Below are positions 36,474 to 46,240 of a DNA stretch of 64,000 bases, one piece after another. Made by a program: the position numbers and the translations under genes. The notes below the pieces were generated by a model, which saw nothing but the letters and a program-made list of their open reading frames with translations, did not search any database and was not told the origin of the DNA. The DNA is from Bacteroidales bacterium (lineage in GTDB: Bacteria; Bacteroidota; Bacteroidia; Bacteroidales; UBA932): NCBI GenBank assembly GCA_017625725.1, contig JAGAKH010000013.1:38464-102463 (forward strand), read 5' to 3'. Positions within the stretch are counted from its first letter, which is position 1. Each line of letters begins with the position of its first letter.

Positions 36474-38198
36474 ATGAAAATGAAACTTATAAATAAATAT
36501 CTGTCAGTATTTGCCGCAGGCCTTATGGCAGCGTCATGTATAGGTGATTTGGATACGCTTCCGCTCAACCCTTCTCAGACTGTGTCAGAGAGTGCTTACG
36601 GAACTGACGAATCAGCCTATATCGGAGGTCTTGCGAGAATATATTTTCAGTTCGTGTCCAACGACCTGACCGACCTCCAGCCTATGGACGGAGGTGCTTC
36701 TGAAATCATCCGTGCATTCTGGTCAACTCAGGAAACAACATGCGATGCAGTAAAATGTGCATGGGAGAATGACGACTGGGTACGTGCCCTCAATACAAAC
36801 TCATGGGATGAGTCACAGAATCCTGCAGCCTATGCGGTGTATGTACGTGCAATGCAGGGTATTTCCTTTGCCAACGAGTATCTTCGTCAGACATCTGCCG
36901 ATGTTCTCGAGGCTCGTGGAGTAAGTGCAGACCTTGCTGCAAGAATCGAGAGCTATCGTGCTGAGGCACGTTTCCTTCGTGCCTACCTCTACTGGATGGC
37001 AATGGATACATTCGGAAACGTTCCTTTCACAACAGAGAACTCTCCTTTCGGTGGAACATACAATCCTAAGCAGACTTCAAGGACAGAAGTGTTCAACTTC
37101 CTTGTAAACGAGCTTAATGACCTTATTTCCGACAACAGTGCCATGCCGGCTCCAAGATCGAACTATCCAAGAGCTGACAAGGGTTCTGCTGCAGGTCTTC
37201 TTGCACGTCTTTACCTCAATGCAGAGGTCTATACATCCGTAAGGGACGCACAGGGTAATGTCACTACTCCAGGTACTCCTATGTGGAATGAGGCTAAGGC
37301 AACCTGTGAAAAGATCTTCGACATGGGTTATGAACTCTGCCCTGAGTATGCCCACCTCTTCAGAGGCGATAACGGTGAGAATCCTGAAGCCCGCAACGAA
37401 ATGCTCTGGACTGTAGCTTATGATGCGGAGAGCACTCAGTCATACGGCGGAACAACATATATGCTTTGTGCATGTGTTGCTGCAACAGATGTGACCGATA
37501 AATCCAAGCCTAACGGTCAGGTTAACGGCTGGGCCGGTCTTCGTGCACCATTCGAGTATGTCAACAAATACTTCGCTCCAACCGGTATCTCGGCAAAGGA
37601 TGACAATGGAGTATATGTGGAGAATACATACACGATCAAGGACAAGAGAGGACAGATGTTCTACATCAAGGGCCGCAAGGAGTCTATGCAGGATGAACTC
37701 TATGTATTCCTCAGCGGTTGGTCATGCCTGAAGTACAACAATTACCCAAGCACTGTCAAGGATGTGTACAACCCTGGTGCTGAAGCTCTTGCAACAGCTG
37801 GTGTGAAGGCATACAGTGATATCGACTATCCTATGATACGTCTGGGTGAGATCTACCTCATCTATGCTGAGGCTTGTATGCATGCCGGTGGAGATGCTTC
37901 AAAGCAGATCAAGGCTCTTGCTGACCGTGCCGGTGTTGCCGCTCCTTCAAAGATCGACCAGGATTTCCTTGTTGCCGAAAGAGCACGTGAGCTTATGTGG
38001 GAAGGTCACAGAAGAACCGACCTTATCCGTTACAACCTCTTTGCAGGTGAGGATGTAAACTTCAACTGGACTTACAAGAGCGGTTCATTCACAGGCCAGC
38101 CGTTCCCAGGATACAAGTATATATTCTCAATCCCTTATTCAGAGCTTACAGCTAATGAGGAACTGGTTCAGAATCCAGGCTATCTCGATGCTGAATAA
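36474..38198 (+). CDS. susD: SusD/RagB starch-binding outer-membrane lipoprotein
   Basis: This is a 574-residue lipoprotein with lipobox AASC (Cys22); ATG 36474 or ATG 36480 may be the start. The residues after Cys (I-G-D-L-D) are acidic, a feature of surface-exported lipoproteins in Bacteroidota. SusD hallmarks are LPLNPSQTVSESAYGTDESAYIGGLARIY, the helical ARFLRAYLYWMAMDTFGNVPF segment, RGDNGENPEARNEMLWTVAYD, YPMIRLGEIYLIYAEACMHAGG and ARELMWEGHRRTDLIRYNLFAG. SusD lids the SusC barrel and helps capture glycans. It is followed 27 bases later by the fused SusE/F gene. Confidence 0.95.
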   Translation: MKMKLINKYLSVFAAGLMAASCIGDLDTLPLNPSQTVSESAYGTDESAYIGGLARIYFQFVSNDLTDLQPMDGGASEIIRAFWSTQETTCDAVKCAWENDDWVRALNTNSWDESQNPAAYAVYVRAMQGISFANEYLRQTSADVLEARGVSADLAARIESYRAEARFLRAYLYWMAMDTFGNVPFTTENSPFGGTYNPKQTSRTEVFNFLVNELNDLISDNSAMPAPRSNYPRADKGSAAGLLARLYLNAEVYTSVRDAQGNVTTPGTPMWNEAKATCEKIFDMGYELCPEYAHLFRGDNGENPEARNEMLWTVAYDAESTQSYGGTTYMLCACVAATDVTDKSKPNGQVNGWAGLRAPFEYVNKYFAPTGISAKDDNGVYVENTYTIKDKRGQMFYIKGRKESMQDELYVFLSGWSCLKYNNYPSTVKDVYNPGAEALATAGVKAYSDIDYPMIRLGEIYLIYAEACMHAGGDASKQIKALADRAGVAAPSKIDQDFLVAERARELMWEGHRRTDLIRYNLFAGEDVNFNWTYKSGSFTGQPFPGYKYIFSIPYSELTANEELVQNPGYLDAE

Positions 38199-38225
38199 TG
38201 TTTTAAGTTTATAATTTTTGATAGT

Positions 38226-40424
38226 ATGAAACTAGCAAAATATATTGCAATATTGGCGGCTGCATTCAGTGTGAGTGTAGCTTGCGTGGAGGAGCTTGAG
38301 AAGGTGAAGATAGCCGATCCTTCTGAGGTCATCTCTCCTGTACTTGCCTCTATGGGGGATTCTCTCATTTTCAATGCTGAGAATCTTGCTTCAAAATACA
38401 CATTCACCTGGGATGCCGCTGATTTCGGTGTCAAGGCTCAGGTCAATTATGCCATCGAGGCTTCTACCGAGACAGCGGGTCCAGTGGAAGTATTCACAGG
38501 AGCGACCGGAACCAAGGCTGATGTAGCTTATGAGATCATCAATGAAAGACTCTTCAACGGTCTTGCTCTCACTCCAGCAGAACCTGTAGCTGTGAACTTC
38601 ATGGTTTCTGCAAAAATCGGTGAAGGACAGAAATATTATTCAGATCCTGTAAAGGTTATCGTTTCAGTGACTGCAGCTGAGAAGAAGTATCCTATGGTTT
38701 ATGTGATCGGTTCATTCAATGACTGGGCAGACGGCACAACTCAGGAACTCTTCGACTTCGACGGCAAGGATGCTGAGTACAGCGGTATCGTAGGATTCAA
38801 CGGAAAGGCAGCTAACGGATTCAAGGTAAGAGGTTCAGAAACCGGTTGGATCAACGAACTCGGCAACTGGGGTCTTGACGGATCCATCGATCCACCTGCA
38901 GCAGAGTCGACTGAGATTCCTTTGATCAGCGACGGAGGATCTTCAGACATCAAGATTCTTTCCAACGAGTTCTACAACTTCACTCTCGTGAAGGGTACTC
39001 CTGCTCTTAAGGTGAACTTCACATTCAACACTGTAGGTGTAATCGGTACTGCTGTCGGCGGTTGGGATTCAGACATCGACCTTACATTCGATTCAGTTAC
39101 TCAGAAGTTCTATGCAGACGTCACATTGGTTGACGGTGAGATGAAGTTCCGTGCAAATGATGCATGGGATCTCAACTGGGGTGTATCTGCAGAAGGTGTG
39201 GTCATGACTGAGGGATCGCTCAACGGTGGCAGCAACATCACAGTTCCAGCTGGTAACTACCGTATCTACCTCAACCTCAACAACCCTGTAGATGCAACAT
39301 TCGAACTCAACGCCGAGGACTATGGCAAGGAGCAGGAAGTTGTGATTCCGGACAAGCCGGTAATGACAGGCTGGGGTATCGTAGGATCGATCACCAACTG
39401 GGGTAACCTCACTGAGGACAACAAGTACATTGCTGACATCGCTTTGACTACAGACGGTACATGGTACTATGCTAAGGGTGTTGAGATTCCTGCTGATGCG
39501 GAGATCAAGTTCCGTCTTGACGGAGACTGGGCTAAGCAGTGGGGTCTTGGAGCTGATGCATTCGTGGCAAACAAGGAGTTCTTCCTTTCAAATGACGGAG
39601 GTTCAGGAAACATCAAGCCTGCAGCCGGTAAATATGACGTTTACCTCAACCCTGAGACAGGTGCCGTATGGTTCAACAATGACGGCAACTATCCTGGCGG
39701 AGCACCGGCTCCTGTGGCTGCAGAGTGGGGACTCATCGGTTCTATGGCTGCTTCTGGAAACTGGTCTAACAACATCACTCTCTTCGTAGAGGGAGACTAT
39801 TTCGTGGCTCGCGGAGTCGTATTCGCTGACAACGACCAGTTCAAGTTCAGAAAGGGTAACTCATGGGGAGTAGAGCGTACATACGAGGGTGTGATCACTG
39901 TCGATGCTAAGCTCGACCTCATTGACGGTACAGGCGGAAAGCAGAACTCTTCAATCTCTAAGGGCGGAACATACGACGTGTTCTTTGCACAGGATGAGTC
40001 TGCATTCTATGTGATGACTCCTGGCAAGACTCCAGCTGATGCTGGTGCAGCACAGAAGGTCTACACAGACCCTTCAGCTGAGACATTCAACGTAGGATTC
40101 TCAGGCAGCGTGATCGGATGGGACGACCCTTCATACGACCAGAAGGACAGGGCTAGCTTCGTAAGCAAGAACGTTACTGATGCCAAGACTTTTGCAGGTA
40201 CTTATGAGTTCAAGCTTGAAGGTATCACATTCGCGAACGGCGATGAGTTCAAGATCCGTATCAACGGACAGTGGATCGGAGTTGGCGGTGCTGTTGTAGA
40301 GGGTCTTGCAGTTTCAGGTGGTGACAACTTCGCAGCAGGTGAGGACGGCACTTACAATGTGACCATCACATTTGCATGGGACGGAAGCACTCATTCAGAC
40401 GTAAAGGCTGTATTTACAAAATAA
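38226..40424 (+). CDS. Fused SusE/SusF-like surface starch-binding lipoprotein
   Basis: This is a 732-residue lipoprotein with Cys20 (SVACVEELEK); the acidic residues after Cys suggest surface export. An N-terminal SusE-type Ig-like domain (about 25-150, LENLASKYTFTW-like sequence) is followed by five beta-sandwich modules starting near residues 155 (MVYVIGSFNDW), 270 (VGVIGTAVGGWDSD), 382 (GWGIVGSITNW), 500 (EWGLIGSMAASGNW) and 621 (VGFSGSVIGWDD). Modules 3 and 4 have the DVYLN/DVFFA ending typical of SusE/F starch-binding domains. B. thetaiotaomicron SusE and SusF are separate proteins of about 390 and 485 residues, so this looks like one protein doing both jobs. A closely similar module is nested in the amylase encoded next. 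Confidence 0.82.
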   Translation: MKLAKYIAILAAAFSVSVACVEELEKVKIADPSEVISPVLASMGDSLIFNAENLASKYTFTWDAADFGVKAQVNYAIEASTETAGPVEVFTGATGTKADVAYEIINERLFNGLALTPAEPVAVNFMVSAKIGEGQKYYSDPVKVIVSVTAAEKKYPMVYVIGSFNDWADGTTQELFDFDGKDAEYSGIVGFNGKAANGFKVRGSETGWINELGNWGLDGSIDPPAAESTEIPLISDGGSSDIKILSNEFYNFTLVKGTPALKVNFTFNTVGVIGTAVGGWDSDIDLTFDSVTQKFYADVTLVDGEMKFRANDAWDLNWGVSAEGVVMTEGSLNGGSNITVPAGNYRIYLNLNNPVDATFELNAEDYGKEQEVVIPDKPVMTGWGIVGSITNWGNLTEDNKYIADIALTTDGTWYYAKGVEIPADAEIKFRLDGDWAKQWGLGADAFVANKEFFLSNDGGSGNIKPAAGKYDVYLNPETGAVWFNNDGNYPGGAPAPVAAEWGLIGSMAASGNWSNNITLFVEGDYFVARGVVFADNDQFKFRKGNSWGVERTYEGVITVDAKLDLIDGTGGKQNSSISKGGTYDVFFAQDESAFYVMTPGKTPADAGAAQKVYTDPSAETFNVGFSGSVIGWDDPSYDQKDRASFVSKNVTDAKTFAGTYEFKLEGITFANGDEFKIRINGQWIGVGGAVVEGLAVSGGDNFAAGEDGTYNVTITFAWDGSTHSDVKAVFTK

Positions 40425-40433
40425 TTTCCCCAA

Positions 40434-40463
40434 GGGTGGCCGGTCTTTTCCGGCCCCCTTTAT
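40434..40463 (+). terminator. Possible attenuator after the SusE/F gene
   Basis: GGCCGG (40438-40443) pairs with CCGGCC (40450-40455), with further G-C pairs below a mismatch, then TTTATATAT. The short T-run makes it at best a partial terminator that would reduce expression of the downstream enzymes relative to susCDE. Confidence 0.5.
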
Positions 40464-40469
40464 ATATGG

Positions 40470-40495
40470 TCTGCTGACCTTGGCTGGTCAGCAGA
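40470..40495 (+). promoter_or_regulatory. Perfect 10-bp hairpin upstream of the first amylase gene
   Basis: TCTGCTGACC (40470-40479) and GGTCAGCAGA (40486-40495) form a perfect stem around loop TTGGCT. No T-run follows. With the hairpin at 40434 it makes a two-hairpin spacer between susE/F and the GH13 gene, possibly an mRNA processing or stability site. Confidence 0.55.
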
Positions 40496-40518
40496 TTGCC
40501 GAGTTAAAAATGATAGAT

Positions 40519-43002
40519 ATGAAAAAGGCATTTATTTTTATTGCAGCGGTATTTGCGGCACTCGTTTCGTGCCAGACCGTAGACCCTATCGAAGAGACGA
40601 AGGGAACGATAACCGTGACTCCAGAGGATGTTGTGTTCGGTATGGATGAGGGTGAAGTGTTGCTTACACTCACACTGAATTCATCTGTGAAGGAGTGGAC
40701 TTTGACCCAGACAGGAGGAGAGGACTGGTGCATGCCGTCAAAGACATCCGGCAAGACTTCCACTACGATCAAGGTTGAAGCGAAACGCAATGTCGGAGAA
40801 AAGAGGACCTCAACACTTCAGTTCGATTCTCCCGGATGCGAACCTGCGATCGTGAATGTGGTTCAGAACGGAATTGAAAAGGCTGCCAAGCCGGAGGGTT
40901 TCACTGCAGGATTCAGATATAACGACGATAACTCCGTGTCTTTCATTTTCCTTGACAAGGATGCGGATGGAAAGTCGTACGACTATGCCTATCTCATCGG
41001 AGAGTTCAATGACTGGACTCCAAGTGATGAATATCTCATGCATAGGGACGAAGAGGCCGGCTGCTGGTGGTATACCCTCACTAATCTTGATCCGAATAAG
41101 GAATATATGTTCCAGTATTATCTCGGAAACTTTGATGAGGAAAGAGGACGTGCTTTTGCCGATCCGTTCTCTCCTATCGTGTATGAGGCCTATGACAGGC
41201 ATATCGCCTATTCGACTTATCCGGATCTCAGGGAGTATCCGACTAAGACCAAGGGAGCCGTATCCGCTTTCCAGATAAATATGGAAGAGTACCAGTGGGA
41301 GGTGGATGACTATAAGATAGAAGATGAAAACGACCTCCTTATCTATGAGCTTCTTCTCCGCGATTTCTCCGCTACAGGTGACCTTAACGGAGCGATGGAA
41401 AAGCTCGACTACCTCGAAGGTCTCGGAATCAACGCAATCGAGCTCATGCCTATCCACGAGTTCAACGGCTCCGACAGCTGGGGATACAACCCTATAAGCT
41501 ACTTCGGACTCGAGAAGTCATACGGAACACGTGATATGTACAAGAAGTTTATCGACGAGTGCCACAAGCGTGGAATCGCTGTAATCGTCGACGTTGTGTA
41601 CAACCATGTTCATGAGGATCATCCTTATGCAGGTCTTTATTTTGACTGGAGCACCTACATGCCTACAGCTAACAATCCTTGGTTCAATGTTGTTGCACCG
41701 CATCCTTTCAGTGTCTTCCACGACTGGAACCATGAGAACGAATGGGTAAGGGACTATATCAAGTCAAGTCTGGAATACCTCATCAAGACCTATAAGGTTG
41801 ACGGTTTCCGTTTCGACCTTACAAAGGGCTTCACCAACAAGCAGAGCAACGAAAGCTCGGCATCCAACTATGATGCAAGCCGTGTTGCCATTCTCAAGGA
41901 TTATGCGGGCTTCATCAAGCAGGTTGATCCGAATGCAGTGGTGATCTTCGAGCATTTCGCTGATGCAGAGAACAATGAACTTGGAAAGGCTGGAGCCAAG
42001 ATCTGGAGGAACCTCAACTGGGCGTACCGTCAGTCAGTATCCGGATCAAATGCCAACTTCAGCGATCTTTGGACCGGTACAGCTGTTCCTTTCGGTACCT
42101 ATGTCGGATATATGGAAAGCCACGACGAGGAAAGGACATGCTTCGGTGCCACTACAGATAAGACAGAGTCGGTTTCGTGGGGTATCTGCGGTACTCTCAA
42201 CAACTGGGGAGGAACGCCGGATATAGCCTTTGCTGCCGACGGAGCCCTGCTTGTAGCAAAGAACGTTACATTCACATCTTCCGATATGTTCAAGATCCGC
42301 GGAAACAACTCCTGGAATGTCGATGCATATAATCTCGGAGGAACAGTAAAGGGTCAGAAACTCCCTCTCAACAAGGATTTCACTCTTTCAAGCGGTGGCG
42401 GTTCTGCTGATATGGCAGCACCTGCAGCCGGAACCTATGATGTGTATTTCTCTCCGGCAGCGATGAAGGTATGGATCATGACTCCTGGTTCAAGACCTGC
42501 CGATCCTGATGTGGAGCAGGCTGATGCCCTTACAGTGGCAATGAACCGTGCGGCATGTAATGCAGCCTTCTTCTTTACTGTTCCGGGTCCTAAGATGATC
42601 TGGCAGTTCGGTGAGCTTGGATACGATATCTCTATTGAGGAAGGAGGCAGAACATCAAAGAAACCTCTGCATTGGGAGTATTTCGACGTGCCGGCAAGAA
42701 AGAAACTCTATGATACCTATGCCGGTCTGATGAACTTCCGTGCTGAGAATCCAAGATTCTTTGACAGCGATGCCACTTTCAAGTGGGCTCCTTCAACAAC
42801 CACAAAGACCATCTTTGCAGAGGCGGACGGAAAGAGGTTTGCCGTAGTCGGCAACTTCGCAAAGGGAAGCCAGACAGTGTCTGTGACCCTCCCGGCAGGC
42901 GGAACATGGACCAACTGGTTCGATAAGTCCGAGAAATACAACGGGGCATCCCAGTCATTCAAGCTCAATGAGGGAGAGTTCAAGCTTCTGGTCAACTTTT
43001 AA
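40519..43002 (+). CDS. GH13 amylase-type lipoprotein with a starch-binding module nested in the catalytic domain
   Basis: This is an 827-residue lipoprotein with lipobox LVSC (Cys14) from ATG 40519; ATG 40510 is also possible and a TTG at 40480 was rejected. Domains in order: a BACON-like Ig domain (about 28-115, GTITVTPEDVVFGMDEGE), a CBM48-like E-set domain (125-250, AYLIGEFNDWTPSDEYLMHR), then a GH13 barrel from about 272. Catalytic residues are Asp433 (GFRFDLTKGF), Glu478 (VIFEHFAD) and Asp536 (MESHDEERT). Residues about 545-668 are an inserted SusE/F-like module (SWGICGTLNNWGG to GTYDVYFSPAAMKVWIMTPG). The barrel then resumes with NAAFFFTVPGPKMIWQFGELGYD. The 1142-residue paralogue at 52929 lacks this insert. 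It hydrolyses alpha-glucans, probably at the surface or in the periplasm. Confidence 0.88.
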   Translation: MKKAFIFIAAVFAALVSCQTVDPIEETKGTITVTPEDVVFGMDEGEVLLTLTLNSSVKEWTLTQTGGEDWCMPSKTSGKTSTTIKVEAKRNVGEKRTSTLQFDSPGCEPAIVNVVQNGIEKAAKPEGFTAGFRYNDDNSVSFIFLDKDADGKSYDYAYLIGEFNDWTPSDEYLMHRDEEAGCWWYTLTNLDPNKEYMFQYYLGNFDEERGRAFADPFSPIVYEAYDRHIAYSTYPDLREYPTKTKGAVSAFQINMEEYQWEVDDYKIEDENDLLIYELLLRDFSATGDLNGAMEKLDYLEGLGINAIELMPIHEFNGSDSWGYNPISYFGLEKSYGTRDMYKKFIDECHKRGIAVIVDVVYNHVHEDHPYAGLYFDWSTYMPTANNPWFNVVAPHPFSVFHDWNHENEWVRDYIKSSLEYLIKTYKVDGFRFDLTKGFTNKQSNESSASNYDASRVAILKDYAGFIKQVDPNAVVIFEHFADAENNELGKAGAKIWRNLNWAYRQSVSGSNANFSDLWTGTAVPFGTYVGYMESHDEERTCFGATTDKTESVSWGICGTLNNWGGTPDIAFAADGALLVAKNVTFTSSDMFKIRGNNSWNVDAYNLGGTVKGQKLPLNKDFTLSSGGGSADMAAPAAGTYDVYFSPAAMKVWIMTPGSRPADPDVEQADALTVAMNRAACNAAFFFTVPGPKMIWQFGELGYDISIEEGGRTSKKPLHWEYFDVPARKKLYDTYAGLMNFRAENPRFFDSDATFKWAPSTTTKTIFAEADGKRFAVVGNFAKGSQTVSVTLPAGGTWTNWFDKSEKYNGASQSFKLNEGEFKLLVNF

Positions 43003-43021
43003 TGTCTGAAAACCTCGGGAA

Positions 43022-44986
43022 ATGAAATCTGCTTTAAAACTTATACTGATGATGGCTATGGTGGCTTCCGCTCTTTCTTCATGCAAGGACTGTCCTGAAA
43101 ATGCTGTTCCTGCCGCCGTCTATGAGGAATGTGTCTATGATGGAAGTGCTGCCAGTTTCTCGCTGTGGGCACCTGAGGCTGAAGATGTCCGGCTCCGTCT
43201 GTACTCTTCTGCCCAGGATAAGGAAGCAGCCGAACTGATCGGCATGGAAAAGTCAGAAGACGGACTCTGGAAGGCGACAGTCGACAAGGATATAAAGGGC
43301 TCGTTCTATACCTTCCAGGTAAAGAGAGACGGAAAGTGGCTTGAGGAAACTGCCGGTTTCGCAGTCAAGGCTGTAGGAGTGAACGGAATGAGGGGAGCTG
43401 TCGTAGACTGGGACGAAACGGACCCATGCGGTTGGGAGGATGACAAGAGTCCGGTTGTGAAGCCTTCAGACATCATCGTGTATGAACTTCACCACAGGGA
43501 TTTCTCGATTCATAATACATCAGGAATCTCGGAAAAGGGAAAATATCTGGCTCTTACTGAAGAAGGGACAAGAAATCCGGACGGACTCGCCACCGGTATC
43601 GATCATCTCAAGGAACTGGGCATAACCTATGTCCAGCTCCTGCCGTCAACAGACTTCGCAACTATCGATGAAACCCGTCTTGAAGACAATCAGTACAACT
43701 GGGGATATGAGCCGCTTAACTATAACGCAGTAGAAGGTTCGTATTCTACCGATCCTTATGATCCGGTGACCCGCATCAATGAGTTCAAGAAGATGGTCCA
43801 GGCCCTCCACAAGGCCGGAATCAGAGTGATTCTTGATGTCGTCTACAATCATACGACAAACGCCTCGGTAACAGGTTTTGAACGTACCAACCCGGGCTAT
43901 TTCTACAGGATGCAGGCAGACGGAAGTTTCTGCAACGCTTCCGGATGTGGAAATGAGACAGCTTCCGAGCGTGAGATGTTCAGAAAGTTCATGGTAGAGT
44001 CTCTTGAGTGGTGGATGAAGGAATACCATATTGACGGATTCCGTTTCGACCTTATGGCGATTCACGACATCGAGACCATGAATCTGATAAGTGAAAGACT
44101 CCACGCAATCGATCCGGACGTGGTTATATATGGAGAAGGCTGGGCAGCATCCTCTGTTGCCATGCCTGAGGAGCAGATTGCATTGAAGGTGAATACTCAC
44201 ATGCTTGATAAGGTAGGAGCCTTCAGTGACAATATCCGTGATGCCATTCGCGGACCGCTTGACTGTTCGAATGCAGGATTCATGGACGGCGTCGAAGGCA
44301 AGAAGGCTGATCTGGAATTCGGTATCGCAGGTGGTGTGAGCCACCCTCAGGTCTCGGTTCCTTTCTGGACCAACAATCCTCTGCAGCATGTCAGCTATGC
44401 CAGCTGCCACGATGACCACTGTCTCCGTGACCGTCTTGAAGAGGCAACCAAGGCTTCTGAACAGGACCGTCTAAGGATGGTCAAACTTGCCCAGACTGCT
44501 GTCTACACTTCTCAGGGAATCCCATTCATATTCAATGGAGAGGAACTCTACCGTCACAAGCAAGGCGTGAAGAACAGCTACAACCAGCCGGATGCCATCA
44601 ATGCCATCGACTGGACCTACAAGACCCGCTACAAGGACCTTGTCGACTATTATTCTGCTCTTGCCGCAATCCGTCATGCTCATCCTGGCTTCTGTCTTGG
44701 AGATGCTGATCTGGTCAGAGAGAAACTCCGTTTCATAGATGTGGAGGATCCGTGTGTCGTAGCCTTCCGTATTGAAGGACTTGAGGGAATCGATGAGGCA
44801 AAGTCCCTGACCGTACTTCTCAACGGTTCAAAGAAAAATGTCAAGGTGGAGATACCGCAGGGAGACTATACGGTTCTCGCCCAGAACGGAACTGCAGATG
44901 CGGACGGACTCGGAGCATTTTCCGGAAAGCTGATTTCGGCAAATCCTACCTCAGCCACCATCCTCGCTGAATACCGCGGTCAATAA
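43022..44986 (+). CDS. pulA: Type I pullulanase (GH13)
   Basis: This is a 654-residue lipoprotein with lipobox LSSC (Cys21). An N-terminal CBM48-type domain (ASFSLWAPEAEDVRLRLYSS) precedes the catalytic barrel. The pullulanase signature YNWGYEPLNYNAVEGSYSTDP is present. Catalytic residues are Asp343 (GFRFDLMAIHD), Glu372 (VIYGEGWAAS) and Asp464 (ASCHDDHC). It cleaves alpha-1,6 branches in pullulan and branched maltodextrins, complementing the alpha-1,4-acting enzymes encoded around it. Length is near that of other type I pullulanases. The gene lies 19 bases after the nested amylase. Confidence 0.92.
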   Translation: MKSALKLILMMAMVASALSSCKDCPENAVPAAVYEECVYDGSAASFSLWAPEAEDVRLRLYSSAQDKEAAELIGMEKSEDGLWKATVDKDIKGSFYTFQVKRDGKWLEETAGFAVKAVGVNGMRGAVVDWDETDPCGWEDDKSPVVKPSDIIVYELHHRDFSIHNTSGISEKGKYLALTEEGTRNPDGLATGIDHLKELGITYVQLLPSTDFATIDETRLEDNQYNWGYEPLNYNAVEGSYSTDPYDPVTRINEFKKMVQALHKAGIRVILDVVYNHTTNASVTGFERTNPGYFYRMQADGSFCNASGCGNETASEREMFRKFMVESLEWWMKEYHIDGFRFDLMAIHDIETMNLISERLHAIDPDVVIYGEGWAASSVAMPEEQIALKVNTHMLDKVGAFSDNIRDAIRGPLDCSNAGFMDGVEGKKADLEFGIAGGVSHPQVSVPFWTNNPLQHVSYASCHDDHCLRDRLEEATKASEQDRLRMVKLAQTAVYTSQGIPFIFNGEELYRHKQGVKNSYNQPDAINAIDWTYKTRYKDLVDYYSALAAIRHAHPGFCLGDADLVREKLRFIDVEDPCVVAFRIEGLEGIDEAKSLTVLLNGSKKNVKVEIPQGDYTVLAQNGTADADGLGAFSGKLISANPTSATILAEYRGQ

Positions 44987-45022
44987 TCCCATGAAACTGC
45001 TCTTGGTCAAACTTATAATAAC

Positions 45023-46240
45023 ATGAAAAAAATATTATTTACCCTCTGTGCCGTTCTTATGGCGTTCTCATGCTGCCAGACACCTCAGCAGCAGCCTTTG
45101 GAAAATTGCGTAGTGTATGAGATGAATGTCCGTCAGTACACACCTGAAGGAACTTTTGCAGCTGCACAGCAGCAGCTCCCTCGTCTGAAGGAACTCGGAA
45201 TCGACATTCTCTGGCTGATGCCGATCCATCCTATCGGAGTCAAGGAACGCAAGGGAACCCTCGGATCTTACTATGCAATAGCCGACTATAAGGCGATAAA
45301 TCCGGAGTTCGGAACAATGGAGGATTTCGAACGTTTCCTCGCAGAGGCTCACAAGCTTGGCTTCCGTGTCATTCTTGACTGTGTGGCAAACCATACATCA
45401 CCCGATGCAAGATGGATCAACGAGTGTCCGGCAGACTGGTATGTAAGAGATTCCCTCGGCAACACAGTTGTAAACTACGACTGGTATGACATCGCCGAAC
45501 TGAATTATGACAAGAAGGAGGTATGGGATGCAATGGCTGACCAGATGAATTTCTGGATGGATAAAGGCATTGACGGCTTCCGTTGCGATATGGCATGCGA
45601 AGTTCCGCTTGAATTCTGGCAGGAGACCATTTCTGCTCTTCGTGAGAAATATCCTGATATGTTCATGCTTGCTGAAGGCGAGGAACCCAAGCTTCATTCC
45701 CTTTCAGGATTCAATTCGTCATACGCATGGGAACTCCACCATATGCTGAATGACATTGCACGTGGAGAAAAGAATATTCCTGAACTTCTGGCATACATCG
45801 AAAAAGATGCTCAGAGACATCCTGAGGATGCATTCCGTCTCATGTTTACCTCCAATCACGATGAAAACTCATGGGCCGGAACCGAGTTCGAAAGAATGGG
45901 TGATGCCGCGAAGGTAATGGCTGTGCTTACATTCACTCTTCCGGGAGGACAGCCACTCATCTACACAGGTCAGGAAATGGGATGGAACAAGAGATTCGAG
46001 TTCTTTGAGAAAGATCCGATACCGGCTTGGGAAAACAACGAGTATACAGAGTTCTACAAATGGCTTATTGATGTCCGTCATAGCAATCCTGCACTTGCAG
46101 CAGGTGTGAACGGCGGTCGTTTCGAAGTAGTCTCTACTGACGACAGCACCCTCGTCTTCACAAGAACTCTCCCTGATAATAAGGTTACAGTGAAGGCAGA
46201 GCTTAAGGCACCTTGGTCATACGAAATCGTAGCGGAATAA
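45023..46240 (+). CDS. Small GH13 alpha-amylase/glucosidase lipoprotein
   Basis: This is a 405-residue lipoprotein; signal peptide and Cys17-Cys18 (FSCCQTPQQQ). It contains little beyond a compact GH13 barrel: VVYEMNVRQYTPEGTF at the start, then RVILDCVANHTSPDARW. Catalytic residues are Asp189 (GFRCDMACEV), Glu218 (MLAEGEEPK) and Asp280 (FTSNHDENSW). GQEMGWNKRFEFFEKDPI follows the barrel's eighth strand. No acidic stretch follows the lipidated Cys, so a periplasmic location is likely. It would act on short imported maltodextrins. Its stop shares a base with the susA start. Confidence 0.88.
   Translation: MKKILFTLCAVLMAFSCCQTPQQQPLENCVVYEMNVRQYTPEGTFAAAQQQLPRLKELGIDILWLMPIHPIGVKERKGTLGSYYAIADYKAINPEFGTMEDFERFLAEAHKLGFRVILDCVANHTSPDARWINECPADWYVRDSLGNTVVNYDWYDIAELNYDKKEVWDAMADQMNFWMDKGIDGFRCDMACEVPLEFWQETISALREKYPDMFMLAEGEEPKLHSLSGFNSSYAWELHHMLNDIARGEKNIPELLAYIEKDAQRHPEDAFRLMFTSNHDENSWAGTEFERMGDAAKVMAVLTFTLPGGQPLIYTGQEMGWNKRFEFFEKDPIPAWENNEYTEFYKWLIDVRHSNPALAAGVNGGRFEVVSTDDSTLVFTRTLPDNKVTVKAELKAPWSYEIVAE

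Noticed and set aside
40480-40518. TTG start at 40480 for the GH13 gene
   Set aside because: It lies within the hairpin loop and would put about 13 extra residues before a complete signal peptide.
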